DNA of 25,715 bases from Conidiobolus incongruus B7586 (GCA_000697335.1 JNEM01015682.1:1-25715), one strand, 5' to 3'; shown: positions 10,996-20,150, counted from the first letter of the stretch. The notes: a model not told the origin generated them from the sequence alone. Program-made: numbers and translations.

Positions 10996-11749
10996 CTATT
11001 TCCATTTGACTTCAATAACATCAGCTCCGTTGGGTTTACACTCTTTTCGGCATGCACTGACCAATTCCTTTGATTTTTGGATGGGCCCTAATGTTCATCC
11101 CATAGCCATCATCTGGCGTCATTCTTTGGTTCCTGGAGAGAGGATATTTTTCGACAATCCTTTCATACGCCTCTCTGACATCCTTAAGATTACGCTGATC
11201 GACGTTTCTCATTAATTCGGAAAGATCCTGGTCAAATATGGCTGGGTTATTGTTGTCAACAGCTGCAACAACGTGGCCCATCAGAGCGTCACGAACTTTT
11301 GTCCGGAATCCACCTACAGATATTTCCGCACTACAACCTTCTGCTACGTTTCCCTTTGTAGCGTCTTTGCTGCTCTGTTTAATCATACCGCTGTAATCAT
11401 TTCTATGGTTGTTGACTTTGCCTCCATCGTAAAGCAATGATATTGGCTGTCCATTTACTGAATATGCATTGAGGACATTCCTGTAGGTGACCGGATCATT
11501 GGGTACATATTTTCCTGGGAGACTAATTTTTTCTTCTATAACCTATTCGCAAAAGTTCACAAGATCGTCCATGTTCCCGTAAAACTTTCCATTCGGGATT
11601 GTTGCTCGATCTTTGTATTTGGGGCATATGTGGTTTGGATATGCAATGCTTCCTTAAAAGAGCATTACAAGTTCACTGATTCCATATCCACCGAATGCAG
11701 TGCATGTGCTAATTAGAGTAGCAGCCAACAGCAGCCACCAAAACAGCAT
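10996..11749 (-). pseudogene. Fossil of a small secreted protein, possibly a killer-toxin gamma-like subunit
   Basis: On the minus strand a hydrophobic leader (MLFWWLLLAATLISTC and onward) is followed by a hydrophilic, cysteine-bearing region rich in charged residues. The span of about 750 bp matches the size of the separate gamma-subunit gene of K. lactis pGKL1 (249 residues). It is broken, with a few interruptions, and I treat it as a fossil. It lies head to head with the decayed paralog of the 409-residue gene and tail to tail with the intact copy. I do not recognise it by sequence. The gamma assignment rests on the leader, the size and the neighbours. Alternatively it could be a displaced C-terminal piece of the alpha/beta gene or an unrelated secreted protein. 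Confidence 0.45.
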
Positions 11750-11784
11750 TATATGTGATTTTGAATAGATCAAGGTCACATGAT

Positions 11785-13057
11785 GTATTATAGGATATTG
11801 GCCGAAAATCAGAGTAGAACTTGCAGCAGATGAAGATATATGTCGACTAATCCAAAACGGAAGAGTAGATGAACGCGACAGGTATCTATTTGGAATTAAA
11901 ATCATTGCTGTATTTAAATTCCATTAGTTAGAAATAATTTCATCCAGGGGTATCGTCTTCTTTCTGTGTTGCCCGAGGTCAATATCATGGTAGAAGCATA
12001 TGTTCGCAAACTACTGCTGTTTGGTGAATTGTCAAGTACGTAGCGATGGATGACTCTAAGAGAATCAGCTTTTCGGTTGCAAAGCAACCTGCTACCCAAT
12101 GTAGATGCTCGAGCCGGCGTAGGCACATTTGGAGTGGTATAACATCGACATAACAGACACTGGCGTAAAACTCGCTCGTAATTTGGAATTGAAATAATTG
12201 GTAATACTAATAACAACACCGCCATCATTTGTCATTGAAATATTTGGTTGTCTATATATATCTGGGAAACTTCCGCATTTCGTATGGAGGGACATGAATT
12301 TGGTTATTATCAGCATATTAATGCTGCTACCGTTGGTATTTTATTTGCAATTGCATCGACAGCTACTTCCTTTTCATCCAACACGGAATACTTACTAACT
12401 AAAGCTTTGCCATATACTGTCAGAAGCACGGACATGATGGAAATAAGGAATAAAACTAGAACAGTCGCCAACACCTTGATTATGAACAACAATGAGACTA
12501 ATGAATTTATTTAAATTGTAGCCATTTGTTATTAAAATAATGATACTGATCCTTACTACATTGGAAATAAAGTTGTAATTAAAACAATTGCAGATTCCAT
12601 CCGAAACGACATGCATTGAGCTGGTAAAAAGGTTTGCGAAGCTCAAAATACTCATTGGACGAGCATGTACCATAGCTGGTTACAAAAATCTTTAAGATTC
12701 ACTCGGAATACCTGCTGATTCAATTTCATTTCTAAATAATTTTAATGAAAATGCATCTAAAGTTCGCTACGCAATTCTTTAAACACAAATCAAAGGCAAT
12801 ATAATTGCAAATCTTTAATCACAAATGCTGCAGGTAATGAACATATTGTAGCCAAGCTCGAAAGTTTCAGATGCTTGACTTTAGCTGATTTTCCCGATGA
12901 GCCCAGAGAAAAAGGTATTGTGCACGTCTTCCCTGAAGTACAGAAATGCTATTCGAATACGGATATCGACGATGACGCAGAGCTGTTTGACATGATCCTA
13001 GAAAATACAGCATGCATTATTTTAGTTACAGTATTCCCTCAATACAGCCAGGGTTGA
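11785..13057 (+). pseudogene. Decayed second copy of the 409-residue gene
   Basis: Translated blocks on the plus strand follow the intact ORF at 9494 in the same order over its whole length. Examples are GYWPKIR against GYWQKIR, LLSVLPEVNI against LLSLLPEVNI, LPHFVWRDM against LPSFVWSGM, TVANTLIMN against SVANTLIMN, AKLKILIGRAC against PKLKVLVGRVC, and GIVHVFPE against GIVHVLSK. It is therefore a complete, ancient duplicate rather than a fragment. It is broken in about ten places and cannot encode the full protein. It lies between the gamma-like and alpha/beta-like fossils. Divergence from the intact copy is large at the protein level, so the duplication is probably older than the decay. Confidence 0.85.
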
Positions 13058-14399
13058 GGATCCGAGAAATTAATTTTAATTCCAAATGTTTTAAATGAGT
13101 AAAACTAGCAACGCTACGTCATACACAAACATGCCTTTTCTGCTGCAGATTTGTACTTGCTTATGCATTTTTCATCAACCTTCTTGTGCCCAGTGATAGA
13201 TTTGCCTAGACTACTGCCATTGGCTCTACCTTTTGCATTTGCTTCATTGAAACGCAGTGGACTTCCTTTGGTTGCGCGCAAGCTGAGAAGAGCTGGAGCC
13301 ACGAAGCCTCCTAGTAAACTCATCAAGCCTCCAGTATTAAACTGTCCATTTTCGATGCTGTTGTAGACAATACTTCCCACTGCTGTTCCAATTGACAATG
13401 CTGGACTCACAATCGGGATAAATGCTGTGCCCATTTCCAAATATCCTAGCTAGGCGTTAATTAGCAACATACATTCTGCTTTCGAAATCTCTTTCTCAAT
13501 CTCCTTTGCTGCCTTGACAACTTCACGCATGTTTCCAATGGATTTCAATGCCAGTATTGTATTCGGAAAACTGATGCCATATGTATCCTCGAAGAAATCC
13601 AGAAGTTTATATTCTGCACTTGTAATCGAATCAGCAATGTCCATCAATTCATCATACTTATCTCGGATATACACTGATGGGTCTATGAAGATTTGTTCGT
13701 AATCAGGAATAGGCAACTTGACATTCAAGAAACAGAATGCATCGCTAAATAAAGATCGATTCTCACATCCAGGAGCATTTACAGTCTACCTTGTCGCATA
13801 TCCATTCTCGCAACCATCGGGACAACGAGGTGAAAAAGATACGCATGATGTTTTGCTCACAATTTCTGGAGTAATCTCAAACTTCATCTTTTCAGACACT
13901 TACTTGTAAAAGCTGGAGCTTGCACTTGGCTTCGAATAAACTAGTATTTCGTCTGATCCTTTGAAGCATTCTGGATTGGCTGATTTTTTACACCTTTTTC
14001 CGAATTGGGGCCTGTATCAATAAGATCTATCGGACATTTATCTCTTTTGTGGAACCCTGGAAAGTCTGAATCGTAGGTCATACACAAACACGTGCTATCA
14101 TCTCCAAACAACACACTTAGGTATTCCTGATAAAATGCTTTCGAGAGATGTTTTCTGTATGTAGAGAAATGATTTTCATACCCGTTATCAATAAGCTCTT
14201 TGTATTCGGATAGCTTAGTCTTGAGTTCTTTCGATAAGACTTGGAGAATTAGATCGCCGAGACATTCTGCTGGTATATCACTATTGCTCAGGTCATCAAC
14301 CGTATTGGCTGTATAGTCACTGCAAAACACAATTTCCTCGTCTTCATCCACATCCTTACTGGCGCTTATTGTGCGCAAATTCATAGCGCATTCAATAGT

Positions 14400-15370
14400 G
14401 CCTCCGAGATTCATACCTCTAGCTGTATTTTCTTTTCCGCGTATAGTAACATCCGTAGTATAGCTAACCCAGTTGGGGTTCCCGTTGACAAAATATGTAA
14501 CAATGTCTGAGTCTGAGATTGAATCATAGCTGTCACGTACAATATGAGCTCCATCAAGCTCGCCGTTAATAATCTCACCAATTTCAGCGTTGGAGATGTA
14601 TCCCGCAGTACCAGTACATCTACCTGGGCTGGTGTTGCTATGGTATCAAGTTCCTGTGAATTTGCAATTTGGAGTATAGCAATTAATGTTTTCAGGCTGT
14701 AATGATCTGCCATAGACGGCATTGCCAAGAAGAACTTTGTTAGACGGTACGCCGGCATGAGTGATAAGATCTAGGATTTGTTTTGTCTCTGTCCAATTGA
14801 CTTGCGATTTGAGATACTTGCCAGTCTACTCGTTGCCATAATCTCATTGCTCATGAAGATCGTACGTCATAAATACAATATAATCAAGATGCTTGGCAAT
14901 ATCCTTGATAGGAAACGCTTTAAGGTACCAGTACGAAGCAGAAGCCACAATGGAAAGAGATTTACTACATGGAAGCTTTTGTCTTAGCAGACTCAAGAAG
15001 TTGAGATAGTTAGGAGCATCACTCGGCTTGCTAGGAGGAATACCTTCAATATCAGGAGCGCCAGGATATTCCCAATCAATATCTACCCCATTCAGATTGT
15101 TGTCAGCGGCAAATTTGGCTATAACACTTGATGATTGCTCTGCATTCTCCACCATTTCTCTCATGTGGTGATAGGTACCTTGCTCTGTGCAGATTCCCCA
15201 TCCTCCGAAGTTGACTATCTTATTTACATTGCAATGTGACTTGAAAGTATTAAATTTCATCTTAGCACACTCATCAAACTGAACATTGTTGTCGTAATAA
15301 TCGGCAAACGTATAATGAGCATGAGTATACCTGGAGATATCTATTTCATCAATTGGTATATTCATCCATG
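14400..15370 (-). other. GH18 chitinase part of the toxin fossil
   Basis: This part carries the family 18 active-site signature in the form NGVDIDWEYPG, upstream NFGGWG and downstream FMTYDLHEQ, all typical of chitinase barrels. It marks the fossil as the chitinase type of killer toxin, not merely a LysM protein. It is a broken remnant within the larger fossil. Confidence 0.88.
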
Positions 15371-15699
15371 GTCATTTCTGATTCCAAGTCTCGTAGTATC
15401 CTACTTTAACAAACTCTTTGGGAGGATCACTCTTGACATATTTAATATCGCAACTGTACTGACATCCTTCAACACCAGGATAGAGAGACTGATCACCTTT
15501 TTTGGAAATTCATCAGTAAGACCGCAGTTCGCTTAATTGTTACAGCATGCATTCAATGGGCACGAGATGATTGTCCCGTTTCCGCTGGCGCCGGGATCAC
15601 ATTGCACCTTGTTTCCATGCTTGTCATACATTAGCTCTACAATGGGTGGTTTGGTTTCCTCGCTGACACAAATATTGTCCTTCTGCAAATTATTGCTAC

Positions 15700-15850
15700 A
15701 GCCCTTGAACCCCCAAGTGCCGTCATACTTTGCAGCTTTCTTGAACTTGAATTTCTCTATTTCCTCAACGCTGATATCATACTTGTCTGCAATCACGTCG
15801 CAGGTATTGCCATCAACAACCTTATGTGTGGCGCATCTGCCATCTGCATC
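15700..15850 (-). other. LysM part of the toxin fossil
   Basis: The stretch reads THKVVDGNTCDVIADKYDIS and continues EEIEKF, a standard LysM pattern (valine-x-x-gly-asp/asn-thr-cys, then a helix and the second motif). LysM binds N-acetylglucosamine polymers. In killer toxin alpha chains and their filamentous-fungus relatives it precedes the chitin-binding and GH18 parts, as here. Confidence 0.82.
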
Positions 15851-15879
15851 TGGACGGGGCTTGTCCGCAACGGTGTCCG

Positions 15880-16250
15880 TGCCTGTGGCCCAAATGGGAA
15901 TGCAGTTGTTATCGTACACAACAAAGTTTCGATCTCGTTGCAACACAGCACAGTATGGCGTCCGACCGTCTCTCCATTTAGGGGATTTCCAAATTTCACG
16001 ATTCTCTGCATCCTTCTGAGCCAAGTATCCATCTGGCTGCATAACCACATCGAATCTAAATGATCTACCAAACTTCTTATTATCCCAGGCTGCAGAATTT
16101 TTATCATGCAAAACTAAATTTCCATCTTCTTGTACAACTATTCTGTAGTTCCCAATCTTCTTCTCGGCTCTTGATGGCCAGTTTAAAGAGTTACCATCGA
16201 CAGCAACATTTGTGTTTTCGTACGACACAATGGCAGCACCCTTCCGCCAA
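15880..16250 (-). other. Bulb-type lectin-like part of the toxin fossil
   Basis: Repeated patterns of the mannose-binding bulb-lectin fold are visible: VQEDGNLVLHDKNSAAWDN, VMQPDGYLAQKD and QRDRNFVVYDNNCIPIWATG. Three such repeats make one beta-prism. I know of LysM, chitin-binding and GH18 parts in this toxin family, but an N-terminal bulb-type lectin is less familiar and may mark a distinct subfamily. Confidence 0.7.
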
Positions 16251-16506
16251 TAAGCGCCGATGGAGAACCAGCTAAACACTGGGGATATGTGCCCAAGAAA
16301 CGCCAAAATAGACAAGCAAACCATTTCCTTGAGATTAATTTGAAGCAATATAAAGATCGGATGACACCATTTTTCACATTCTTTGTAAAAATCCAATTTT
16401 GGGTTCTTAATGCTATATGTTTAACCCAAACTAATCCCAAGCATAGATTAAGATATTAATATTCAATGCAATTTTGTTAAGATTAAAATACCATCGCGTT
16501 CCGAAG

Positions 16507-16533
16507 GCTGCAAATCATTTATCAAAGACGATG
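16507..16533 (+). repeat. Short direct repeat, copy 1 (SFIKDD-coding)
   Basis: The 16 bases TTTATCAAAGACGATG at 16518-16533 recur exactly at 17789-17804 in the same orientation. Similar bases flank both copies (GCTGCAAATC here, GCTGCAGGCAAATTC there), and both would read SFIKDD followed by Gly-rich residues. This copy is followed by a short frame ending at about 16597. The pair brackets the small ORF and the polymerase fragment, which suggests a duplicated gene end. Confidence 0.6.
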
Positions 16534-16604
16534 CCGGAGGTATCTTCGATACCGATGGCTACGGAGGCGGCACATATAACATAACCATTTTTAAATAACG
16601 CATT

Positions 16605-16898
16605 GTGAAGTCTACTACCATCCTCTGCTTGATTGGTGCTGTTAGTGCCCTTCGCCAAGATCGCATTTGCTACGAACTCAAAGACCAAAATGTTTACACA
16701 AAAGCGTACTATTTAGGTGAAGCATGGATCCGTCACCAATGCTTAAATTCAGCCAATGTGGTATCCCACAATGCGACATTTAGCTTAAACGACAACATCT
16801 ACTATTTCGGCAAAGAGGAGATTGTAGCATTAGAAGAGTGTTGCCATCAGCATCGTGGCGTCTCATTCACAATCGATAAGTATAGTGAATGTAATTAA
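16605..16898 (+). CDS. Small cysteine-containing, possibly secreted protein
   Basis: A frame of about 97 codons opens with a hydrophobic leader-like run (STTILCLIGAVSA) followed by a polar region with five spaced cysteines, including a CC pair. I do not recognise the family. I cannot fix the start with confidence, so it may be a partial or relic gene. It lies between the alpha/beta toxin fossil (opposite strand) and the polymerase fragment (same strand), inside the G+C-richer island. A secreted companion of the killer system or an unrelated effector-like protein are both possible. Confidence 0.4.
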   Translation: MKSTTILCLIGAVSALRQDRICYELKDQNVYTKAYYLGEAWIRHQCLNSANVVSHNATFSLNDNIYYFGKEEIVALEECCHQHRGVSFTIDKYSECN

Positions 16899-16917
16899 TC
16901 TGCTTTAAAACTGTTTG

Positions 16918-16952
16918 ATAGATAGATATAGAGAGGAGAGAGAGGATAAGAA
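16918..16952 (+). repeat. Purine-rich GATA/GA microsatellite-like tract
   Basis: A run of GATA units passes into GAGA-type units (GATAGATAGATATAGAGAGG and onward) between the small ORF and the polymerase fragment. It is simple-sequence DNA with no coding content. Confidence 0.6.
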
Positions 16953-16989
16953 ATAATGGTTTCAGGGGATAAGACGAAAGAGGGATATA

Positions 16990-17830
16990 TCAATGGTTGG
17001 GTAAACGGATAAGGTAACAAGGCATGGTTTATATATTTAATGTGCAAGCAAACAATGATGTCTATTACGCAGATGTTGTATCCAAATACTATGAGATTCT
17101 TAGAGCATCCAGTCGGAGAGCCAACTTACCTTACAGAGATTGATTGGAGCAAACTAGTGATCTATGAAGTAATACTGACAAGAAGCCGGAAGGGTACAAC
17201 AACTTTGTGCCTTTCAGAGAAGTTAACATACAATTGGCGACCTCTCTGGGAAGGTGTCTACCACGCCTACGACCTGCTAATCGCTAAGGATCAGGGATAC
17301 AACATAACGTGCCAGCAAGGATATATCTTTAGCGAGTTTTTAGACAAGCTATTTAAACTCAAAGCGGAGAACACGGGACCTATACGTAATATTGGGAAGA
17401 TCGCATTGAATGGAGGTGGGTATGGTAAATTCGTACAATACCAATGTGCATATTGTGCAGAAGAGGATTGTTCAAGCACACTTCGATCGACCAGAAGTCA
17501 ATAGCCTGGGCATGGTCATTAAGGGTGGAGTTATGATAGGAAGATCAGACTTCTATGATCATTGAGGATCCAATGGCAGTGCCACATTACGCTGTTCAGG
17601 TGGGAATTAGCAGCGACCTGAAGATAGAACATTTCAAGCACTTACTGGGAGATGTGGATAACAAATTGGTGTACAACATGATGGTACTGAACAAGGACAT
17701 GGTAAGCGTCAATATTAATGCAATAGCTAAGGAAATTGTGCAGACGTAGCATTTGTATGCCGATACCAGCGAGCTGCAGGCAAATTCTTTTATCAAAGAC
17801 GATGGCTCCGGCATACAAAATAGTAGGTAA
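16990..17830 (+). pseudogene. Fragment of a protein-primed family B DNA polymerase
   Basis: The surviving frames carry the palm-domain landmarks of protein-primed (terminal-protein) DNA polymerases in the right order. There is a motif A neighbourhood with YPNTM followed by a PVGEP segment, then a stretch resembling the region around GYIFSEFLDKLFKLKAEN, then the motif B signature KIALN...YGKF. A divergent motif C area probably follows. In linear plasmids this enzyme replicates ends from a covalently bound terminal protein. Only the middle and C-terminal part is visible; the exonuclease and terminal-protein parts are not seen. It is a broken fossil with several interruptions. Polintons, adenovirus-like elements and mitochondrial linear plasmids carry relatives, but the killer-toxin neighbour favours the pGKL1 type. 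Confidence 0.7.
17781..17804 (+). repeat. Short direct repeat, copy 2 (SFIKDD-coding)
   Basis: Partner of the repeat at 16507-16533, with 16 identical bases at 17789-17804. It lies at the right end of the polymerase fragment, almost at the right edge of the G+C-richer island. Confidence 0.6.
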
Positions 17831-18171
17831 AGAAACAATCATTTTGATAACAAGACATATATCATATTTACACTTGTAGCATTAAAGGATAGTATATAAA
17901 AAATATGGGTTTTTTCTTATTTAACTCACAAAGATTATATCTTCAGTATTAACATTTAAAAACTTATATTTTTATACATTTGCTGTGATTATGTATAGTT
18001 ATAATGATATGGTGAGAAAGATTTTATGATTTTGATAAATCTTGATTAATATTGTGGATATAGCCAGCCATTCCTCTCAACAAGGAATGATGTGAAATTA
18101 GTTACACCAAAACATTATTTTAAAAACATTGATACTATTAAGAAGCTCATCTGATTAAACTTCCAATTTTA
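17831..18171. other. AT-rich spacer between the island and the inverted-repeat unit
   Basis: No reading frame or RNA gene is visible. Composition has returned to the host-like AT-rich state. A short imperfect palindrome (CATTCCTCTC...GGAATG) lies near 18070-18090 and has no known meaning. Confidence 0.45.
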
Positions 18172-18600
18172 AAAATATTACCTTGGATTTAAAAAAATGG
18201 GAAATTTTTTAATTTTTGATTTTTCAAACATATTATTAATTTCAAAAAATAAAATATACCCAAACTAAATAAGAATATATATAATTTTAAATTATATATA
18301 TTTAATTATATGATAACTTTTTTTGATTAAAAATTAACTTTGTAAAATTTATTATTTATTTTTATTATGTCTAAATTTAATTATTTTTAAATTAAATAAT
18401 AATTAAAAGTTTTTTATTTTAATATTAATATTACTTAACCATAAACTATTTAAAATTATTTAAAATTTACAAGTATTTTAAGTAATAAAGTGTTATTTAA
18501 ATTAACTATTTATTATTATGTAAATTACTTTAAAGTTGAAAAAATTATTTAAATTATATTAAAATTTAAAAATCTAATTTCAATTGTATTTTAATTTTAA
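18172..18600 (+). repeat. Left arm of a long inverted repeat
   Basis: These roughly 425 bases match the reverse complement of 23105-23525 along their length. The best part, from ATGGGAAATTTTTTAATTT at about 18198, shows 3 mismatches in 50. The match fades outside AAATATTAC at the outer edge and near 18600 inside. The left arm is poorer in C and G: most differences are T here for C, or A here for G, on the right. The two arms bound a unit of about 5.35 kb. Confidence 0.85.
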
Positions 18601-18603
18601 ATA

Positions 18604-18660
18604 TAGAAGTTAATGATAAATTTTTTAATTTCTGACTTTTCAAACATATTATAAGTTTTG
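18604..18660 (+). repeat. Third copy of the inverted-repeat outer end
   Basis: About 50 bases, around AAATTTTTTAATTTCTGAC and CTTTTCAAACATATTA, repeat the outer end of the left arm in the same orientation, roughly 410 bases further in. It starts just where the match between the two arms ends, suggesting that another member of the same repeat family was inserted or tandemly joined there. Confidence 0.65.
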
Positions 18661-20150
18661 AAAGAATATTTATATATAAATTATATAAAAAAATTAATAA
18701 TTTCAGACTTTATATATATTAACTTATAAAAGTCATAAAATAAAAAATATTAATGTTTTTATTAATAACCTATTTAATTCTAATTTAAATAAATTTATAT
18801 TAACTTTTATAATAAATATATATTTTTGATTTATAATATAATATATATAGTTAAATTTAATTAGTTATTAATTAATATATTAAAACTAAAAATTTAACTA
18901 AAATAAGTTATAAATATATAAAATTTAAAATAAAAAAAATTAATAATTAATATATTTATCATTTCTTTTTTTAAATCTTTTTAAATTTATAAGATATAAA
19001 GTTAATTAGCTTTTTAAATATATTTTTTAAAATGATTTAAATTTTTTGTTAAGGGAAACCTTTAATTAATTTTTTTAATTATTTTTAAAAGTATTTAATT
19101 AGGTAAAAATTGAAAAATTGAAAAGGTTATTTTATAACAATTATTTTATTATTTTTAAACTATTTAATAAAAAAATTATAATATAACAAAGGGTATTATC
19201 TTATTAAAAAAATAATGTTTAATTTGTTTAATTTATATTAATAACTTTTTTAATTTATTATTTAATATAATTAAATATATTTTAATATTAATTCTTTTAT
19301 TAACTTTATAAAAATACTTTATACATAAAGATAACATATATTCTTAAATAATAATTAATTTACTATTATGTTTTTAAGTTAAAATAATAATATAGTTATA
19401 GAGCAATTTTTTATTTTTTTTGAAATATTTAATATTTTTTTAAATTTATTAAAATATATCTTTATTTTATTAAATAATATAGCTTTAATATAATTTAACT
19501 TTAGTAATAACATTTAAACTTTTATCCTTATAATAAGATTATTTTAATTAAAAATAATTTTTTAAAAATAAAAGTAATATTTATTTTAATATAAAGTATT
19601 TATAATATTAATATTAATTAATATTTTTATATTGTTTTATAATTTTTATTTTCCTTTTATAATAATATTATACTTACTTCTATCAATTAATCTCTAAATA
19701 AACTTCTTATTATATTTATTTAATTTTTAATATATTTTAGTTTAAATTTATTTTTAATATTTATAATTATAATAATCTTATAAGTTAATTTATTTTATTA
19801 TAAAATTAATCAATATATAATTTTTTTACAAAAAGTTTTAAGTATTACAATATAAATTACAAAATATTAAGTTAATAATATTATAATATATAATATAACA
19901 AAAGAAAAAAAAGATATATAAGTTTTATTATTTATACCCTTTAAATTTATAAATCTATAAATTTATAACTTATTTTAATTAAATTTTAGGTTTTGATATA
20001 TTAATCAATAGTTAATGAAATATAATCAAATATAATTAGTTATAAATAAATTATATAGTTAAATTATATATTTTAATTTAAACTAATTTATTTAAGAATT
20101 ATTTAACCTATAAGTAAATATATAGGTAATTTTAATTTTATGGTTTATTT
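18661..20150. other. Extremely AT-rich decayed repeat DNA
   Basis: This is the most AT-rich part of the window, nearly devoid of G and C, with no frames or RNA genes. It continues from the C/G-poor left arm and stops abruptly at about 20150, where the LINE remnant begins. I read it as heavily mutated repeat DNA, possibly more copies of the arm family, but too degraded to align by eye. Confidence 0.5.

Larger units (their letters stand above)
13110..16324 (-). pseudogene. Fossil of a chitinase-type killer toxin alpha/beta subunit gene
   Basis: Read on the minus strand, this 3.2 kb span carries recognisable parts in the order of a zymocin-type alpha/beta precursor. First comes a signal-peptide-like leader, then a bulb-type lectin-like region (about 16.25-15.88 kb), a LysM domain (about 15.85-15.70 kb), a hevein-like chitin-binding stretch (about 15.62-15.53 kb) and a GH18 chitinase (about 15.4-14.4 kb). 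A long C-terminal region (about 14.4-13.1 kb) ends in a glycine-rich hydrophobic segment. In the living family the LysM and chitin-binding parts dock on cell-wall chitin, and the chitinase and hydrophobic parts help deliver a separate gamma subunit. The span is close to the 1146-codon K. lactis gene. It is broken, with roughly ten interruptions, yet all domains are still readable, so I judge it moderately old. It lies between the decayed 409-residue paralog and the polymerase fragment. Confidence 0.85.
9490..17830. mobile_element. Nuclear fossil of a killer-type linear plasmid (virus-like element)
   Basis: The stretch of about 8.3 kb groups a plasmid-type DNA polymerase fragment, a chitinase-type alpha/beta toxin fossil, a gamma-sized secreted fossil and an immunity-sized protein in two copies, one intact. 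pGKL1 of K. lactis (about 8.9 kb) carries the same four kinds of gene. Base composition is higher in G+C than the flanks on both sides. Terminal inverted repeats, which such plasmids carry, are not visible, so the ends are lost or lie elsewhere. Apart from the 409-residue ORF the element is dead. The higher G+C is odd, because yeast killer plasmids are AT-rich, so the donor may be different. An alternative is a chromosomal killer-toxin-like gene cluster with a polymerase remnant nearby by chance. Confidence 0.6.

Noticed and set aside
11776-11781. A match to the ATNTGA promoter core of yeast linear plasmids on the minus strand upstream of the gamma-like fossil
   Set aside because: A five-base-defined motif is expected by chance in this much sequence, and I found no such match before the 409-residue ORF or the alpha/beta fossil.
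15537-16275. Plus-strand frames over the lectin and LysM region
   Set aside because: They are shadows of the minus-strand toxin fossil, with no start context, leader or motif of their own.
9490-17830. A Polinton/Maverick or other capsid-bearing element instead of a killer plasmid
   Set aside because: Only the polymerase fragment would fit. I saw no capsid, packaging ATPase, protease or integrase parts, and the GH18/LysM toxin fits killer plasmids.
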